Source: an uncultured Myxococcales bacterium
GTDB lineage: Bacteria; Myxococcota_A; Polyangia; Polyangiales; Polyangiaceae
Assembly (NCBI GenBank): GCA_937902985.1
Contig: CALFNG010000170.1
Location: 1 to 61,002, forward strand
Length of the DNA stretch: 61,002 nt
Direction of reading: 5' to 3'
Made by a program: the position numbers and the translations under genes. The notes under the pieces were generated by a model. The model did not search any database. It was given only the letters and a program-made list of their open reading frames with translations, and was not told the origin of the DNA. Every line of letters starts with the position of its first letter. Positions within the stretch are counted from its first letter, which is position 1. Positions 17,543-26,304 of this stretch are shown here, in pieces.

Positions 17543-18205
17543 ATGCCAGGTCTCGATCCGGTCGTCGCTCTCGCCGCTCTCTTCGATGCCGAGCGGGCGG
17601 CGCGTGACGCGCACGATGACCTCGGTCAACTCGGTCAGCGAGACCCCGCCCGGCTGCTCCCCAGCCTCGAGAAGGCGTGCCGCGAGGCCCTCGCGCTCGA
17701 CGACGAGGACGAGGCTTCGCTTCGCCTCAAGTGTCTCGCCGAGCTCCTCGGCGAGCTCGATGGGGGGCGGGTCGTGGACGTGCTCGTCGACATCCTCGGG
17801 TGCGAGGATGCCGAAGCGCGCCGGGCCGCAGGCGAAGCGCTCTCGGGCCTGGCCTTCGATCGCTTCAAGGACGTCGCCCTGGGCGTCGAGAGGGCCCTCG
17901 CGCGTTTGCCCGACGGCAACCCGGCCCTCGCCGAGCTCCCGTACCTGCTGGCCGAGGTGCCCGAGCCCGGCGTGTCCAAGCTGCTCGCTCGCTTCCTCGC
18001 GCATCGCGATCCCGACGCGGTCGCCTCGGCCATCGAGGCCCTGGTCGAGATCGGCGATCCGTCTGCGCTTCCGCTCCTCGAGCCTCTCGCCAAGGACGCG
18101 CGCCGCGTGGAGCTCGAAGACGAAGGCGGAACCGAGGGCGACGCGAGCATCGGCGAGCTCGTGTCCGAGGCGTTGAGCCTGCTCGGCCGTGGAGCTTCGG
18201 CGTGA
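17543..18205 (+). CDS. HEAT-repeat protein
   Basis: A 220-residue all-helical acidic protein from the ATG at 17543 (another ATG at 17492 would overlap the start of the divergent M23 gene). Helical pairs of HEAT type repeat about every 35 residues (LLGELDGGRVVDVLVDILG, EALSGLAFDRFKDV, AIEALVEIGDPSALPLLEP). Such proteins bind partners. No signal peptide. Its stop overlaps the GTG start of the methyltransferase gene (GTGA), so the two are translationally coupled. Confidence 0.85.
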   Translation: MPGLDPVVALAALFDAERAARDAHDDLGQLGQRDPARLLPSLEKACREALALDDEDEASLRLKCLAELLGELDGGRVVDVLVDILGCEDAEARRAAGEALSGLAFDRFKDVALGVERALARLPDGNPALAELPYLLAEVPEPGVSKLLARFLAHRDPDAVASAIEALVEIGDPSALPLLEPLAKDARRVELEDEGGTEGDASIGELVSEALSLLGRGASA

Positions 18206-19080
18206 GCGCACACCCGTTGAGCCCTCACCACGAGGGCGGCGGCGCCGCGCCGGAGGCCGAGCCCCCGGTGCACCTCGGGCCCGCCGAGGCGGCGATCTTC
18301 GAGACGTTCGTCGTGCCCCGGTACCTCTCGCTGTTCGGCGAGCTCGCGCTCGAGATGCTCGCCGAGGGCGACGAGGCGCAGGTGGTGCACATCCACTGCC
18401 GCACGGGGTATCCCGATCGCGGGCTCGCGATCCGGCTGCCCGGCGCGTACATCGTCGGGCTCGATGCGTCGTCCGCGGCGCTCGAGCTCGCGCGCGCCAA
18501 GGCCTCGACGATGCCGGAGATGGTGAGCGAGTACCGCATCATCGACGAGCTGCCGACGTCGCTGCCCGAGGCGGCGTTCTCGCATGCGCTGATGCTTCAT
18601 CCGCCGTCGACCTCCGAGGCGCGCGGTCTGCTGCTCGCCGAGGCCGCACGCCTGCTCGCGGCGCATGGCCAGGCGATTCTCGCGATGCCGCTCCGCGGGA
18701 GCTTCCAGGAGATCTTCGATCTGCTCCGGGAGTATGCGCTGAAGTACGACGACACGGCGGTCGCGGCGGCCGTCGACCAGGCGACGCTCGTCTGGCCGAC
18801 CGCCGAGACGCTGAGCGCCGAGTTCGAGCGAGCCGGGTTCGACTTCGTCGACGTCTCCTCGAGGCAGTCGTCGCTCCGGTTCCGCGGGGGTCGCGACTTC
18901 TTCGAAGATCCCGTCGCGCGCCTGGTAATCCTCCCGGAGCTGCGGTCGTCGCTCGGTCTCGACCACGCTGCCGACCAGCCCCTCGCGTACGTGCGCGAGG
19001 CCATCGACAAATACTGGGGCGGGCGGTCCTTCGAGCTCTCGGTCCACGTGGCCTGCGCCACGGGCCGCCGCCTTCCGTAG
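18202..19080 (+). CDS. Class I SAM-dependent methyltransferase
   Basis: A 292-residue protein starting at GTG 18202, overlapping the upstream HEAT gene by four bases. The Rossmann-like core is seen in VVHIHCRTGYPDRGLA (glycine motif I, degenerate), IVGLDASSAALELARAK (acidic residue that binds the ribose), EYRIIDELP and FSHALMLHPP. After that the C-terminal half has AILAMPLRGSF and ELSVHVACATGR strands. The substrate is unknown; coupling to a HEAT protein hints that the partner presents a protein substrate. leuS follows 51 bp downstream. Confidence 0.8.
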   Translation: MSAHPLSPHHEGGGAAPEAEPPVHLGPAEAAIFETFVVPRYLSLFGELALEMLAEGDEAQVVHIHCRTGYPDRGLAIRLPGAYIVGLDASSAALELARAKASTMPEMVSEYRIIDELPTSLPEAAFSHALMLHPPSTSEARGLLLAEAARLLAAHGQAILAMPLRGSFQEIFDLLREYALKYDDTAVAAAVDQATLVWPTAETLSAEFERAGFDFVDVSSRQSSLRFRGGRDFFEDPVARLVILPELRSSLGLDHAADQPLAYVREAIDKYWGGRSFELSVHVACATGRRLP

Positions 19081-19131
19081 CCGCCGACGGTTTCTCTCGC
19101 GGCGAGCGTGCTAGATCGCTCCGTCGCATCC

Positions 19132-21657
19132 ATGAGCGACGACCCCCGAGAACGCTACGAGCCCGCCACGATCGAGCCCCGGTGGCAGGCCATCTGGGAC
19201 GAGCAGGGCACCTTTCGCGCGACGCGCCGCGCCGGCAAGAAGAAGCTCTACATCCTCGACATGTTCCCGTACCCGTCGGGGTCCGGTCTCCACGTGGGCC
19301 ACCCCGAGGGGTACACCGCCACGGACATCGTGGCGCGCTACTGGCGCATGCGCGACGTCGACGTCTTGCACCCCATGGGGTGGGACGCGTTCGGCCTGCC
19401 CGCCGAGCAGCACGCGATCGCCACCAACACGCACCCTCGCGACACCACCAAGAAGAACATCGCCACCTTCAAGCGCCAGCTCAAGTCGCTGGGCCTGAGC
19501 TACGACTGGTCGCGCGAGATCGACACCACCGATCCCGGCTACGTGAAGTGGACGCAGTGGATCTTCCTCAAGCTCTTCGAGCGCGGCCTGGCCTACCAGG
19601 CGAAGATTCCCGTCAACTGGTGCCCGGCGCTCGGAACCGTGCTCGCGAACGAAGAGGTCATCGACGGCCTGAGCGAGCGGGGAGGGCACCCGGTGGAGCG
19701 CGTTCCGTTTCGGCAGTGGATGCTCCGCATCACGCAGTACGCCGATCGCCTCGACGCCGACCTTGCGACCCTCGACTGGCCCGACACCAAGGGCAAGCAA
19801 CACCACTGGATCGGCCGCAGCGAAGGCGCCGAGATCGACTTTCCCGTCGCCGTCGTGGCCGGGGCTAGCCCGGCGAACGTCCGCGTGTTCACGACGCGGG
19901 CCGACACCCTGCCGGGCGTCACGTACGTGGTGCTCGCGCCGGAGCACGCGCTCGTGGGCGAGCTGCTCGCGTTCGCGCCGCACGACCGCGCGGTCGCCGT
20001 GCGCGCCTACGTCGAGGCCGCGAGCCGAAAGAGCGACCTCGATCGCGCCGAGGCCAGGGAGAAGACGGGCGTTCCGCTCGGCGTCTCGGTGATCAACCCG
20101 ATCAACGGCGACGCTGTCCCGCTCTGGGTGGGCGACTACGTGATCGCCACCTATGGCACCGGCGCCGTCATGGCGGTCCCCGCGCACGACGAGCGTGACC
20201 ATGCGTTCGCGCTGCAGCGCAGCCTGCCCATCGTGCAGGTCATCGCACCGGACGCGTCGTCGGCGAAGGCCGGCGCCATCGACGGCCCCGACGTGAGCAA
20301 GGTCGCGTTCACCGACGACGGCGTCACGCGCTACGGCCGCGCGCTCGCCGGAGTGGTCGACGGGACGCCGAGCGCCGACGCGCGTTCGCGCATCACCGCG
20401 TGGCTCACGAAGGAGGGCAAGGGCCAGTCGAAGGTCACCTATCGCCTGCGCGACTGGGTCTTCTCGAGGCAGCGCTACTGGGGCGAGCCGATCCCCATCT
20501 ACTTCCCGGTGACGTGCGACGGCGATCCGCGCGTGCCCGGCGCGGCGTTCACGATCCATCACGACGAGCCTCTGGCGGTTCCGGTCGAAGAGCTGCCTCT
20601 CAACCTGCCCGACCTCGACGACTTCGGTCCCGGCGACGACCCCGCCGGGCCGCTGGCGCGCGTCGCCGACTGGCGCTTCTTCCAGAGAGACGGCCGCTGG
20701 TTCGCGCGCGAGACGAACACGATGCCGCAGTGGGCGGGCTCGTGCTGGTATTACCTGCGCTTCACCGACCCGCACGACGATCGCGAGGCGTGGAGCGCGC
20801 AGAGCTACGCCGACTGGATGCCCGTCGATCTCTACGTGGGCGGCAACGAGCACGCCGTCTTGCATCTGCTCTACGCCCGCTTCTGGCACAAGGCGCTCTT
20901 CGACATCGGCGCCGTGAAGGACCCGGAGCCGTTCCTCAAGCTCGTTCACCAGGGGATGATCCTCGGCGAGAACAACGAGAAGATGAGTAAATCGCGCGGG
21001 AACGTCATCAACCCCGACGACATCGTGCGCGAGTACGGCGCCGATTCGCTCCGGGTCTACGAGATGTTCATGGGCCCGCTCGAGCAGGTGAAGCCCTGGC
21101 AGACGGGCGGAATCGAGGGCGCTCGACGCTTTCTCGAGCGGGCGTGGAACGTGGCCACGGGGACCGTGACCGACGCGCCGGAGGCCTACGACGACGCCAC
21201 GCGCCGGCTCGTGCACAAGACCATTCGCAAGGTCACGCTCGACATCGAGGCGCTGCACTTCAACACCGCGATCAGCGCGATGATGATCCTCGTCCGCCAC
21301 CTCGGCGGCCTCGAAGAGGTGCCGCGTCACGCCGCCGAGAGCGTGGCGCTGCTGGTCTCGCCGTTCGCTCCGCACCTCGGCGAAGAGCTGTGGCGGCGTC
21401 TGGGGCACGCCCGGTCGCTGGCCCGCGCGCCCTGGCCGTCGTTCGACCCCGCGCTCGTCAAGGAAGACGTGGTCGAGATGGGCGTGCAAGTGAACGGCAA
21501 GCTCCGCGGCACGATCACCCTCGCGATCGACGCCGACGAGGCGACCGCGCGCGAAGCGGCGCTCGCCGAGCCGCGCGTCATGGCCCACGTCGAGGGCAAG
21601 GCGATCAAGAAATTCATCTACGTGAAGGCCAAGATCGTCAACCTCATCGTCGGTTGA
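19132..21657 (+). CDS. leuS: Leucyl-tRNA synthetase
   Basis: An 841-residue class Ia synthetase charging tRNA-Leu, cytoplasmic. HIGH-type motif HVGH at 54-57 within SGSGLHVGHPEG; KMSKS at 617-621 (NEKMSKSRGN); editing domain region about 220-420 with TRADTLPG and the conserved AVPAHDERD; anticodon-binding C-terminus with VNGKLRG. The length is normal. The ATG at 19132 (MSDDPRE) matches the family start; a TTG/ATG 24 bp upstream is less likely. The stop overlaps the next ATG (TGATG), which couples it to lptE. The leuS-lptE order is the one known from Proteobacteria. Confidence 0.97.
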   Translation: MSDDPRERYEPATIEPRWQAIWDEQGTFRATRRAGKKKLYILDMFPYPSGSGLHVGHPEGYTATDIVARYWRMRDVDVLHPMGWDAFGLPAEQHAIATNTHPRDTTKKNIATFKRQLKSLGLSYDWSREIDTTDPGYVKWTQWIFLKLFERGLAYQAKIPVNWCPALGTVLANEEVIDGLSERGGHPVERVPFRQWMLRITQYADRLDADLATLDWPDTKGKQHHWIGRSEGAEIDFPVAVVAGASPANVRVFTTRADTLPGVTYVVLAPEHALVGELLAFAPHDRAVAVRAYVEAASRKSDLDRAEAREKTGVPLGVSVINPINGDAVPLWVGDYVIATYGTGAVMAVPAHDERDHAFALQRSLPIVQVIAPDASSAKAGAIDGPDVSKVAFTDDGVTRYGRALAGVVDGTPSADARSRITAWLTKEGKGQSKVTYRLRDWVFSRQRYWGEPIPIYFPVTCDGDPRVPGAAFTIHHDEPLAVPVEELPLNLPDLDDFGPGDDPAGPLARVADWRFFQRDGRWFARETNTMPQWAGSCWYYLRFTDPHDDREAWSAQSYADWMPVDLYVGGNEHAVLHLLYARFWHKALFDIGAVKDPEPFLKLVHQGMILGENNEKMSKSRGNVINPDDIVREYGADSLRVYEMFMGPLEQVKPWQTGGIEGARRFLERAWNVATGTVTDAPEAYDDATRRLVHKTIRKVTLDIEALHFNTAISAMMILVRHLGGLEEVPRHAAESVALLVSPFAPHLGEELWRRLGHARSLARAPWPSFDPALVKEDVVEMGVQVNGKLRGTITLAIDADEATAREAALAEPRVMAHVEGKAIKKFIYVKAKIVNLIVG

Positions 21658-22319
21658 TGCCTCGCTCGATCGGGAGAACCGCAAAGGCGCAGAGGCGCGA
21701 AGGTTTTTGTTGGGCTGGGCCTCGCCCGGTCGCGAGCCAGACCCGATGTCTTCGCGCCTTCGTGCCTTTGCGGTTTCTCCCCCTCGTGCTCGCCGTGGTG
21801 GCCGCGCTTGCCTTGGCCGCGTGCGGGTATCGAGCGGTCTATGGGGAGCGACCGCCGCTACGACTCCACGTGAAGCTCGTTCGAACCCTCATCGCCGACG
21901 TCGTGGCCAGCGACGAGGTCGCCGCCGGGGTACGTGAAGAGCTGGCTCGCGCGGGCATGCTCGAGGGCGGCGACGGCTATCCGCGCGTCGAGATCGAGGT
22001 CCTCCGCGCGAGCGACGCGAGCGAGGGCGTCGCGGCGAGCGCCGGCCCCGCGTCCCGTCCGGTAGCCCGCGCGACCGACGTCGGCATCGCCGGGCGTGCG
22101 TGGGTCATGACGGCTCCCGGGGCCGCTCCCGACAGCGACACGGGCGATCTGCGGGCCGCGGAGACCATCGCTGTCGACGAGGGGCCAGCCGGTCCCGATC
22201 CGCGCGCGAGCGCCTTTCACGAGGCCGACGCGCTGCGCGCCGCGGCACGGCGTCTCGGGCGCACGCTCGCGTACAAGGTGACCGGAGAACCGGCGGCCAG
22301 CGACGACGGGAGCGAGTAG
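21657..22319 (+). CDS. lptE: LptE-like LPS-assembly lipoprotein
   Basis: A 220-residue protein. The lipobox ALAACGYR precedes a small beta-rich domain, then an acidic, low-complexity tail. The CGYR start and the position right after leuS are those of LptE, the outer-membrane lipoprotein that plugs the LptD barrel and carries LPS to the surface. The ATG at 21657 overlaps the leuS stop. The signal peptide is odd: the first 45 residues are encoded by a full copy of the dispersed inverted repeat, with left arm RTAKAQRREG and right arm LRAFVPLRFLPL. A GTG at 21762 could give a shorter, more normal signal peptide. Identity is good from context, moderate from sequence alone. Confidence 0.75.
   Translation: MPRSIGRTAKAQRREGFCWAGPRPVASQTRCLRAFVPLRFLPLVLAVVAALALAACGYRAVYGERPPLRLHVKLVRTLIADVVASDEVAAGVREELARAGMLEGGDGYPRVEIEVLRASDASEGVAASAGPASRPVARATDVGIAGRAWVMTAPGAAPDSDTGDLRAAETIAVDEGPAGPDPRASAFHEADALRAAARRLGRTLAYKVTGEPAASDDGSE
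21672..21782. repeat. Dispersed inverted repeat, full copy inside the 5' end of lptE
   Basis: The left arm at 21672-21702 begins GGGAGAACCGCAAAGGCGC. The right arm at 21749-21782 reads, in reverse complement, GGGAGAAACCGCAAAGGC followed by ACGAAGGCGCGAAG. About 31 bp match with one 1-nt indel and few changes, separated by about 46 nt. The interior resembles the copy at 2455-2616. The arms are translated as part of LptE. Confidence 0.85.
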
Positions 22320-22371
22320 CCACGAGAGTCGTCCGAGTCGTGCTAGGCTCGGCGCGCCGAATGAGCAGACC

Positions 22372-23022
22372 ATGATTACGATCGGGTGTGCTGGCTTCCC
22401 CGTCCCGGCGACGCGCTACTTCAAGGAGTTCCTCTTCGTCGAGGTGCAGGAGACGCACGTGTCCACTCCGGGCACGGGCACGATCCGCCGCTGGCGGCGC
22501 GAGGCTCCTCCGGGGTTCGTCTTCGCTCTCCTCGCCCCACGTGAGATCGGGCAAGAGGGCTTCCGCGAAGGGAAGATCACCGAGACGGCCCTCAAGAACC
22601 TGACCGAAGTGACGAAAGAGCTCGCCGGGCAAACGGCGGTGTTCGTCGCGCCGCCCGAGTTCACCGCGTCGCGCGCGAACAAGGCCGCCGTCAAAGACTT
22701 TCTGGCCGGTGTGAAGAAGAAGTACAAGCACATCGTCTGGGAGCCGCCGTCCACGTGGAACGCCGACGAGGCGCAGGTCATCGCCGCAGAGAGCGGCGCC
22801 ATGGCAGCGCGCGATCCGCTAGCCCACGGGACCACGACGGCGCAGATGGGCTATTACCGCCTGCCGGGGCCGGCCGGGCACAAGAGCCGCTACGAAGATC
22901 CCGCGATCGAGCGGCTCGCAGAAATCGCCCTCGGGACGAAGAACGAAGACGCGACCTTCGTGTTCACGAACGTCGACATGTTCGCCGACGCCAAGCGCCT
23001 GAAAAAGGCGATGAAACTCTAG
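22372..23022 (+). CDS. DUF72 family protein
   Basis: A 216-residue protein with the DUF72 hallmarks: IGCAGFPVPATRYF at the start, GFVFALLAP, a late YYRLPGPAGHKSRY segment and the closing FTNVDMFADAKRL strand. It has a TIM-barrel-like fold; the biochemical role of the family is not settled. No signal peptide, so cytoplasmic. It is the third gene after leuS on the same strand, 52 bp after lptE. A large palindrome follows its stop. Confidence 0.88.
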   Translation: MITIGCAGFPVPATRYFKEFLFVEVQETHVSTPGTGTIRRWRREAPPGFVFALLAPREIGQEGFREGKITETALKNLTEVTKELAGQTAVFVAPPEFTASRANKAAVKDFLAGVKKKYKHIVWEPPSTWNADEAQVIAAESGAMAARDPLAHGTTTAQMGYYRLPGPAGHKSRYEDPAIERLAEIALGTKNEDATFVFTNVDMFADAKRLKKAMKL

Positions 23023-23091
23023 CGGTGCCTCGAGACCGGTCGCGCCGGTCGCGCAAGCTCCGACCCCCCCGCCGGAACGTCGCGCCGACGG

Positions 23092-23212
23092 CGAAACACG
23101 TCCCAAGTTCTTCGTAACGAGCCTCGCGAAACTCGAAGTGCGTCGTTCGATCGTCGAACGACGAGCGTCGAGTTTCGAGAGCCTCGTTACGAAGACCGAA
23201 CGACGTGTTTCG
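23092..23212. repeat. 121-bp near-perfect palindrome between convergent genes
   Basis: The axis lies at 23151-23153 (TCG loop). Arms 23092-23150 and 23154-23212 are about 59 bp each. CGTCGTTCGA and TCGAACGACG flank the loop perfectly. Outer matches include CGAAACTCGA, TTCGTAACGAG and CGAAACACGTC, with a short mismatched patch of about 6 bp. It lies between the stops of the DUF72 gene and a convergent lipoprotein gene. It could be a double terminator, a small mobile palindrome or a cruciform site; it is much longer than a usual terminator stem. Confidence 0.8.
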
Positions 23213-23250
23213 AGGTCGCAACGACAAACGCGAGCCGGCGAACCCTCGCT

Positions 23251-23772
23251 CTACTGCTGTGGGCAGGCGGTGGCGCAGGCCCCGCTCGGGTTGCCGTCGC
23301 CGAGGCAGCTGAGGAACGCGGTCGCGGCCGCGACGTCAGCCGTCGTGTAGCCGTTTCCGCCGCCGTCGGGGGCGCAGAGATCGAACGCGTCGCTCATGGT
23401 CATGCCGGCGGCCGCGTCGTTGCCCGCCTCGGCGTCCTGGACGCAGGAGACGAGGTTCTCGCACATCGTCGTGACGCTGCCGCTGGTACCGAAGCACGTC
23501 TCGAGCGCCGTACAGCACATCGTCTCGAGGCAGACATCGCACGTGGCGTTGCTTGTCATCGGGGCGACGCCGCAGCCGGTGGCCCCATCTTCGAGCCCGG
23601 TGTCAGGCGCCGCCGTTCCCGTGTCGACCGCCGCATCCCCGGCGTCGTCGGGAAAGAGGGCGCCGCCGTCGCCGTTATTGACGGTGGTCGTCGACGTGCA
23701 GCCCGTGGTTGCGATCGCGGAAACGCCGACCAGGCCAAGTCCAACGGTCGCGCACAAGCCCATGAATTTCAT
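23251..23772 (-). CDS. Cys-rich lipoprotein
   Basis: A 173-residue protein starting at ATG 23772; the in-frame GTG 9 bp upstream is also possible. Signal peptide with lipobox ATTGC (Cys near residue 25), then an Asp/Gly/Ala/Thr-rich linker (about 30-60), then a domain with cysteines at close spacing (CDVCLETMCCTALETCF, CATACPQQ end). This is the common plan of secreted or surface lipoproteins in Myxococcota. No enzymatic motif; function unknown. Convergent with DUF72 across the palindrome. Confidence 0.7.
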   Translation of the reverse strand: MKFMGLCATVGLGLVGVSAIATTGCTSTTTVNNGDGGALFPDDAGDAAVDTGTAAPDTGLEDGATGCGVAPMTSNATCDVCLETMCCTALETCFGTSGSVTTMCENLVSCVQDAEAGNDAAAGMTMSDAFDLCAPDGGGNGYTTADVAAATAFLSCLGDGNPSGACATACPQQ

Positions 23773-23823
23773 ATGCGTCACTCGCTCTTCTCCCCGAGGG
23801 TCGGTCGGGGTGCCGATCAGTGA

Positions 23824-23858
23824 AAAGACAACGGCGCCTCCGTCCCCAGACGGCGCCG
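23824..23858 (-). terminator. Intrinsic-type terminator for lnt
   Basis: On the minus strand CGGCGCC, a 13-nt loop and GGCGCCG form a perfect 7-bp stem, followed by TTGTCTTTT. It sits 80 bp after the lnt stop and upstream of the next lipoprotein gene, so it would end lnt transcription. Confidence 0.55.
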
Positions 23859-23937
23859 ATTCACAACAGTATCCGAAAAATAAAGCCCCGGCACATTCGT
23901 GTCTCGCCCCGTCAGACGAGGCAGACTCGCCGATTGT

Positions 23938-25521
23938 TCACGATTCCGGCGTGGGCGCTCGAGCCAACCTACCGGCCGTTTGGCGGCGCCGCCGGAACGC
24001 CGCGTAAATCAGACCACCGGAGAGGAGCAGCCACGGCCAGTCGCCGGTCACCTCGTAAACGGTGTGCGAGCGCATCCAGTGGATGGGCGCGACCAGCGAC
24101 TCGGTGCGAAAGGTGTTCGTGTGGGCGACGACGCGCCCCACGGGATCGACCACTGCGCTCACGCCGCTGTTCGTGCCGCGAACGAAGTAGCGCCGGTGCT
24201 CGACGGCCCGCAGCTGCGTGAGCGCGAAGTGCTCCCACGGCGCCGCGGTGTCGCCGAACCATGCGTCGTTCGTCAGGTTGACGATGAGCTCCGGGTCGGC
24301 GTGCCGGACCGCGTCGTTCGTGAAGCGCGGGAGGATGTCCTCGTAGCAGATGAGGGCGCTGACCGGGTGCTTCTCGCCGCGCACGTCGACGATGAGCGGG
24401 TCGAGCGACGTGCCCGGGCTGAAGCGACCGCTATTGGGCGACCATCGATAGAGGATCGGGAACGTCTCGCCGAAGGGGAGGTACTCGCCGAACGTGAGGA
24501 GGAACTCCTTGTCGTAGCGGCCGTTGATCGCACCCCGCGCGTCGCTCGAGACGGCGCTGTTGAAGAGCACGTAGCCCCGCTCGTCGGGCACGCGCTTGAC
24601 GATCACGCCGCCGAAGATCGCCGGCAGCCCGATGCGGCTCGAGACGCCTCGAAGCTCGTCGGCGTAGGTCGGGTCGCGCACCGGGCGCATCGCGGACGTC
24701 TCGCTCCACACGACGAAGTCGGCCCCGCGCTGGCGCGCGTCTTCGCTGAGGGTCAGGTGGCGGCGAAGCCCCTCGTCGAACGACGAGCGCTTCTCGGTGA
24801 GGCCCATGTTCGCCTGGATGACACCGACGTTCGCGCTCGGAGCCGCCTGCGCCGCGGCGTCGACCTGGTGGATCCGCACGGCGCCGTAGCCGCAGGTGAT
24901 CGCGAGCACCGCCGCCCCGGTCGCGAGGGTCGGAACCGAGACGGGCCGGCGCTCGGCGCGCGACAGCACGGCTTCAGCGAGGGCGACGTTCACTGTAACG
25001 AGCGCGAGGCCAACGAGGATTGGCCCCCCCACGTCGGCGAGCTGCGACAGGACCGGTACCTGGTGCACCGTCGCCGCGTAGTACCAGACGAAGAGCACCG
25101 GAAAGAGGAGCTCGCTGGCCGCGAAGGCCGCCGCGAACACCGGCGCCCAGGGCCAGCCGCGCGCGGTCGCCCGACCGATGAGCCAGCCCTGGAAGGCGAC
25201 GCGACCGCCTTGAAAGCCGCACACGATGATCAGGAAGAGAAAGCAGACGGGCGCCGGGAACCCGCTGAACGTCGTGAGCATGCCCTGGAGCCACCAGAAC
25301 CCGCAGACGTTCATCATGAGGCCGGCCAGCCACCCGAGCAGCAGCGAGCGCCGCGGCGTCTGCCCGCGCATGGCCACGATGAGCGGCACCCAGGCGACGA
25401 ACGCCAGAGGCCAGGCGTCGACGCCCGGAAATGCGAGCCAGTAAAGAACGCCCGAGAGCGCGGCGCAGCCGTAAGCGAGGAGCGGCCGGAGCGGGAAGAC
25501 CGTCGTCGTCGTCTGGGTCAT
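23938..25521 (-). CDS. lnt: Apolipoprotein N-acyltransferase
   Basis: A 527-residue inner-membrane enzyme that adds the third acyl chain to lipoproteins. Several membrane spans fill residues 10-215. The nitrilase-like domain (about 230-500) holds the Glu-Lys-Cys triad: E274 in VWSETS, K338 in RYDKEFLLTFGEYLPF, and C392 in LICYEDILP. The ATG at 25521 is used; the frame remains open another 80 codons upstream but that part reads as the antisense of the FKBP gene. It follows an FKBP lipoprotein gene on the same strand. The window's many lipoproteins are its presumed substrates. Confidence 0.95.
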   Translation of the reverse strand: MTQTTTTVFPLRPLLAYGCAALSGVLYWLAFPGVDAWPLAFVAWVPLIVAMRGQTPRRSLLLGWLAGLMMNVCGFWWLQGMLTTFSGFPAPVCFLFLIIVCGFQGGRVAFQGWLIGRATARGWPWAPVFAAAFAASELLFPVLFVWYYAATVHQVPVLSQLADVGGPILVGLALVTVNVALAEAVLSRAERRPVSVPTLATGAAVLAITCGYGAVRIHQVDAAAQAAPSANVGVIQANMGLTEKRSSFDEGLRRHLTLSEDARQRGADFVVWSETSAMRPVRDPTYADELRGVSSRIGLPAIFGGVIVKRVPDERGYVLFNSAVSSDARGAINGRYDKEFLLTFGEYLPFGETFPILYRWSPNSGRFSPGTSLDPLIVDVRGEKHPVSALICYEDILPRFTNDAVRHADPELIVNLTNDAWFGDTAAPWEHFALTQLRAVEHRRYFVRGTNSGVSAVVDPVGRVVAHTNTFRTESLVAPIHWMRSHTVYEVTGDWPWLLLSGGLIYAAFRRRRQTAGRLARAPTPES

Positions 25522-25604
25522 CGCCGGCTCGTCGGCAGATTGCGAAGGCGGTACCCGAGCGGGAATGCAGGCGGGAGCAGAGACGAAACCGTCGGTCCCT
25601 GCCT

Positions 25605-26246
25605 TTACTTCGGGTTGATCGCCATGAGCTCGACCTCGAAGATCAAGGTCGAGTTCGGCGGAATGATCGGCGGCCTGCCCTGCGGGCCATAGGCCATGGC
25701 GGGCGGGATCGTGAGCTTGCGCTTCTCGCCCGCCTTCATGCCCGCGACGCCCTCGTCCCACCCCTTGATGACCTGGCCCTGGCCGAGTGTGAACTCGAAG
25801 GGCTTGTTGCGGTCGCGCGAGCTGTCGAACTTTTTCCCGTCGGTCAGCGTGCCCGTGTAGTGCACGCTCACATGATCGCCGGCCTTTGCGGCGGGCCCCT
25901 TGCCCGGCGTCAACGTCACGGTGCCCATCTGCTCGTCGGGCGCGACCGGCTGGGCCGACAGGGCGGGGGGAGGGGGCGCCCGCGGCGCGGCGCTCGCCGC
26001 CGACACGGCGGGGTGAGCCTCAGCCGCCGTGGCGACGGGCTCGATCGGCGTCGGCTCCGTGAGCGCCGTGCATCCACCAAAGACGGAAACCGCCAGCGCC
26101 AGCGCCACCGGCCAGCCAAGGCCGAGCGCACGCCCCGGCGGGCATCGCGGACGGCGAGGCGCCGAAACGGCGAGGGCGGGCAAGGCTAGCAAGACGGGCG
26201 AGTCGGCGAGGGAATCGGCGAGGGGATCGAGCGGCACCGTGCGCAT
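25605..26246 (-). CDS. FKBP-type peptidyl-prolyl isomerase, lipoprotein
   Basis: A 213-residue protein. The last 110 residues are a complete FKBP domain ([58 protein letters not shown]) that catalyses prolyl cis-trans isomerisation. Upstream are a hydrophobic stretch ending VFGGC (lipobox) and a Pro/Ala/Glu linker, so it is predicted to be anchored in the envelope as a folding factor. The N-terminus is longer than usual before the signal peptide, so the true start may lie further in. It is followed by lnt at 84 bp on the same strand and divergent from the histidine kinase gene. Confidence 0.9.
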   Translation of the reverse strand: MRTVPLDPLADSLADSPVLLALPALAVSAPRRPRCPPGRALGLGWPVALALAVSVFGGCTALTEPTPIEPVATAAEAHPAVSAASAAPRAPPPPALSAQPVAPDEQMGTVTLTPGKGPAAKAGDHVSVHYTGTLTDGKKFDSSRDRNKPFEFTLGQGQVIKGWDEGVAGMKAGEKRKLTIPPAMAYGPQGRPPIIPPNSTLIFEVELMAINPK

Positions 26247-26304
26247 CGTAGGGCCAGGAGAGTTACTTCGGGGCTATGCTGGAAGTCAAAGGGCTCCTGG
26301 CCGA

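Noticed and set aside
19111-21684. 857-residue open frame on the minus strand opposite leuS
   Set aside because: Rich in Arg, His, Val and Asp with no domain; it is the antisense of a confirmed synthetase in GC-rich DNA, where stop codons are rare.
23092-23212. Plain rho-independent terminator
   Set aside because: Stem is far longer than a terminator and no T-run is present on either side; kept as a palindrome of unknown role.
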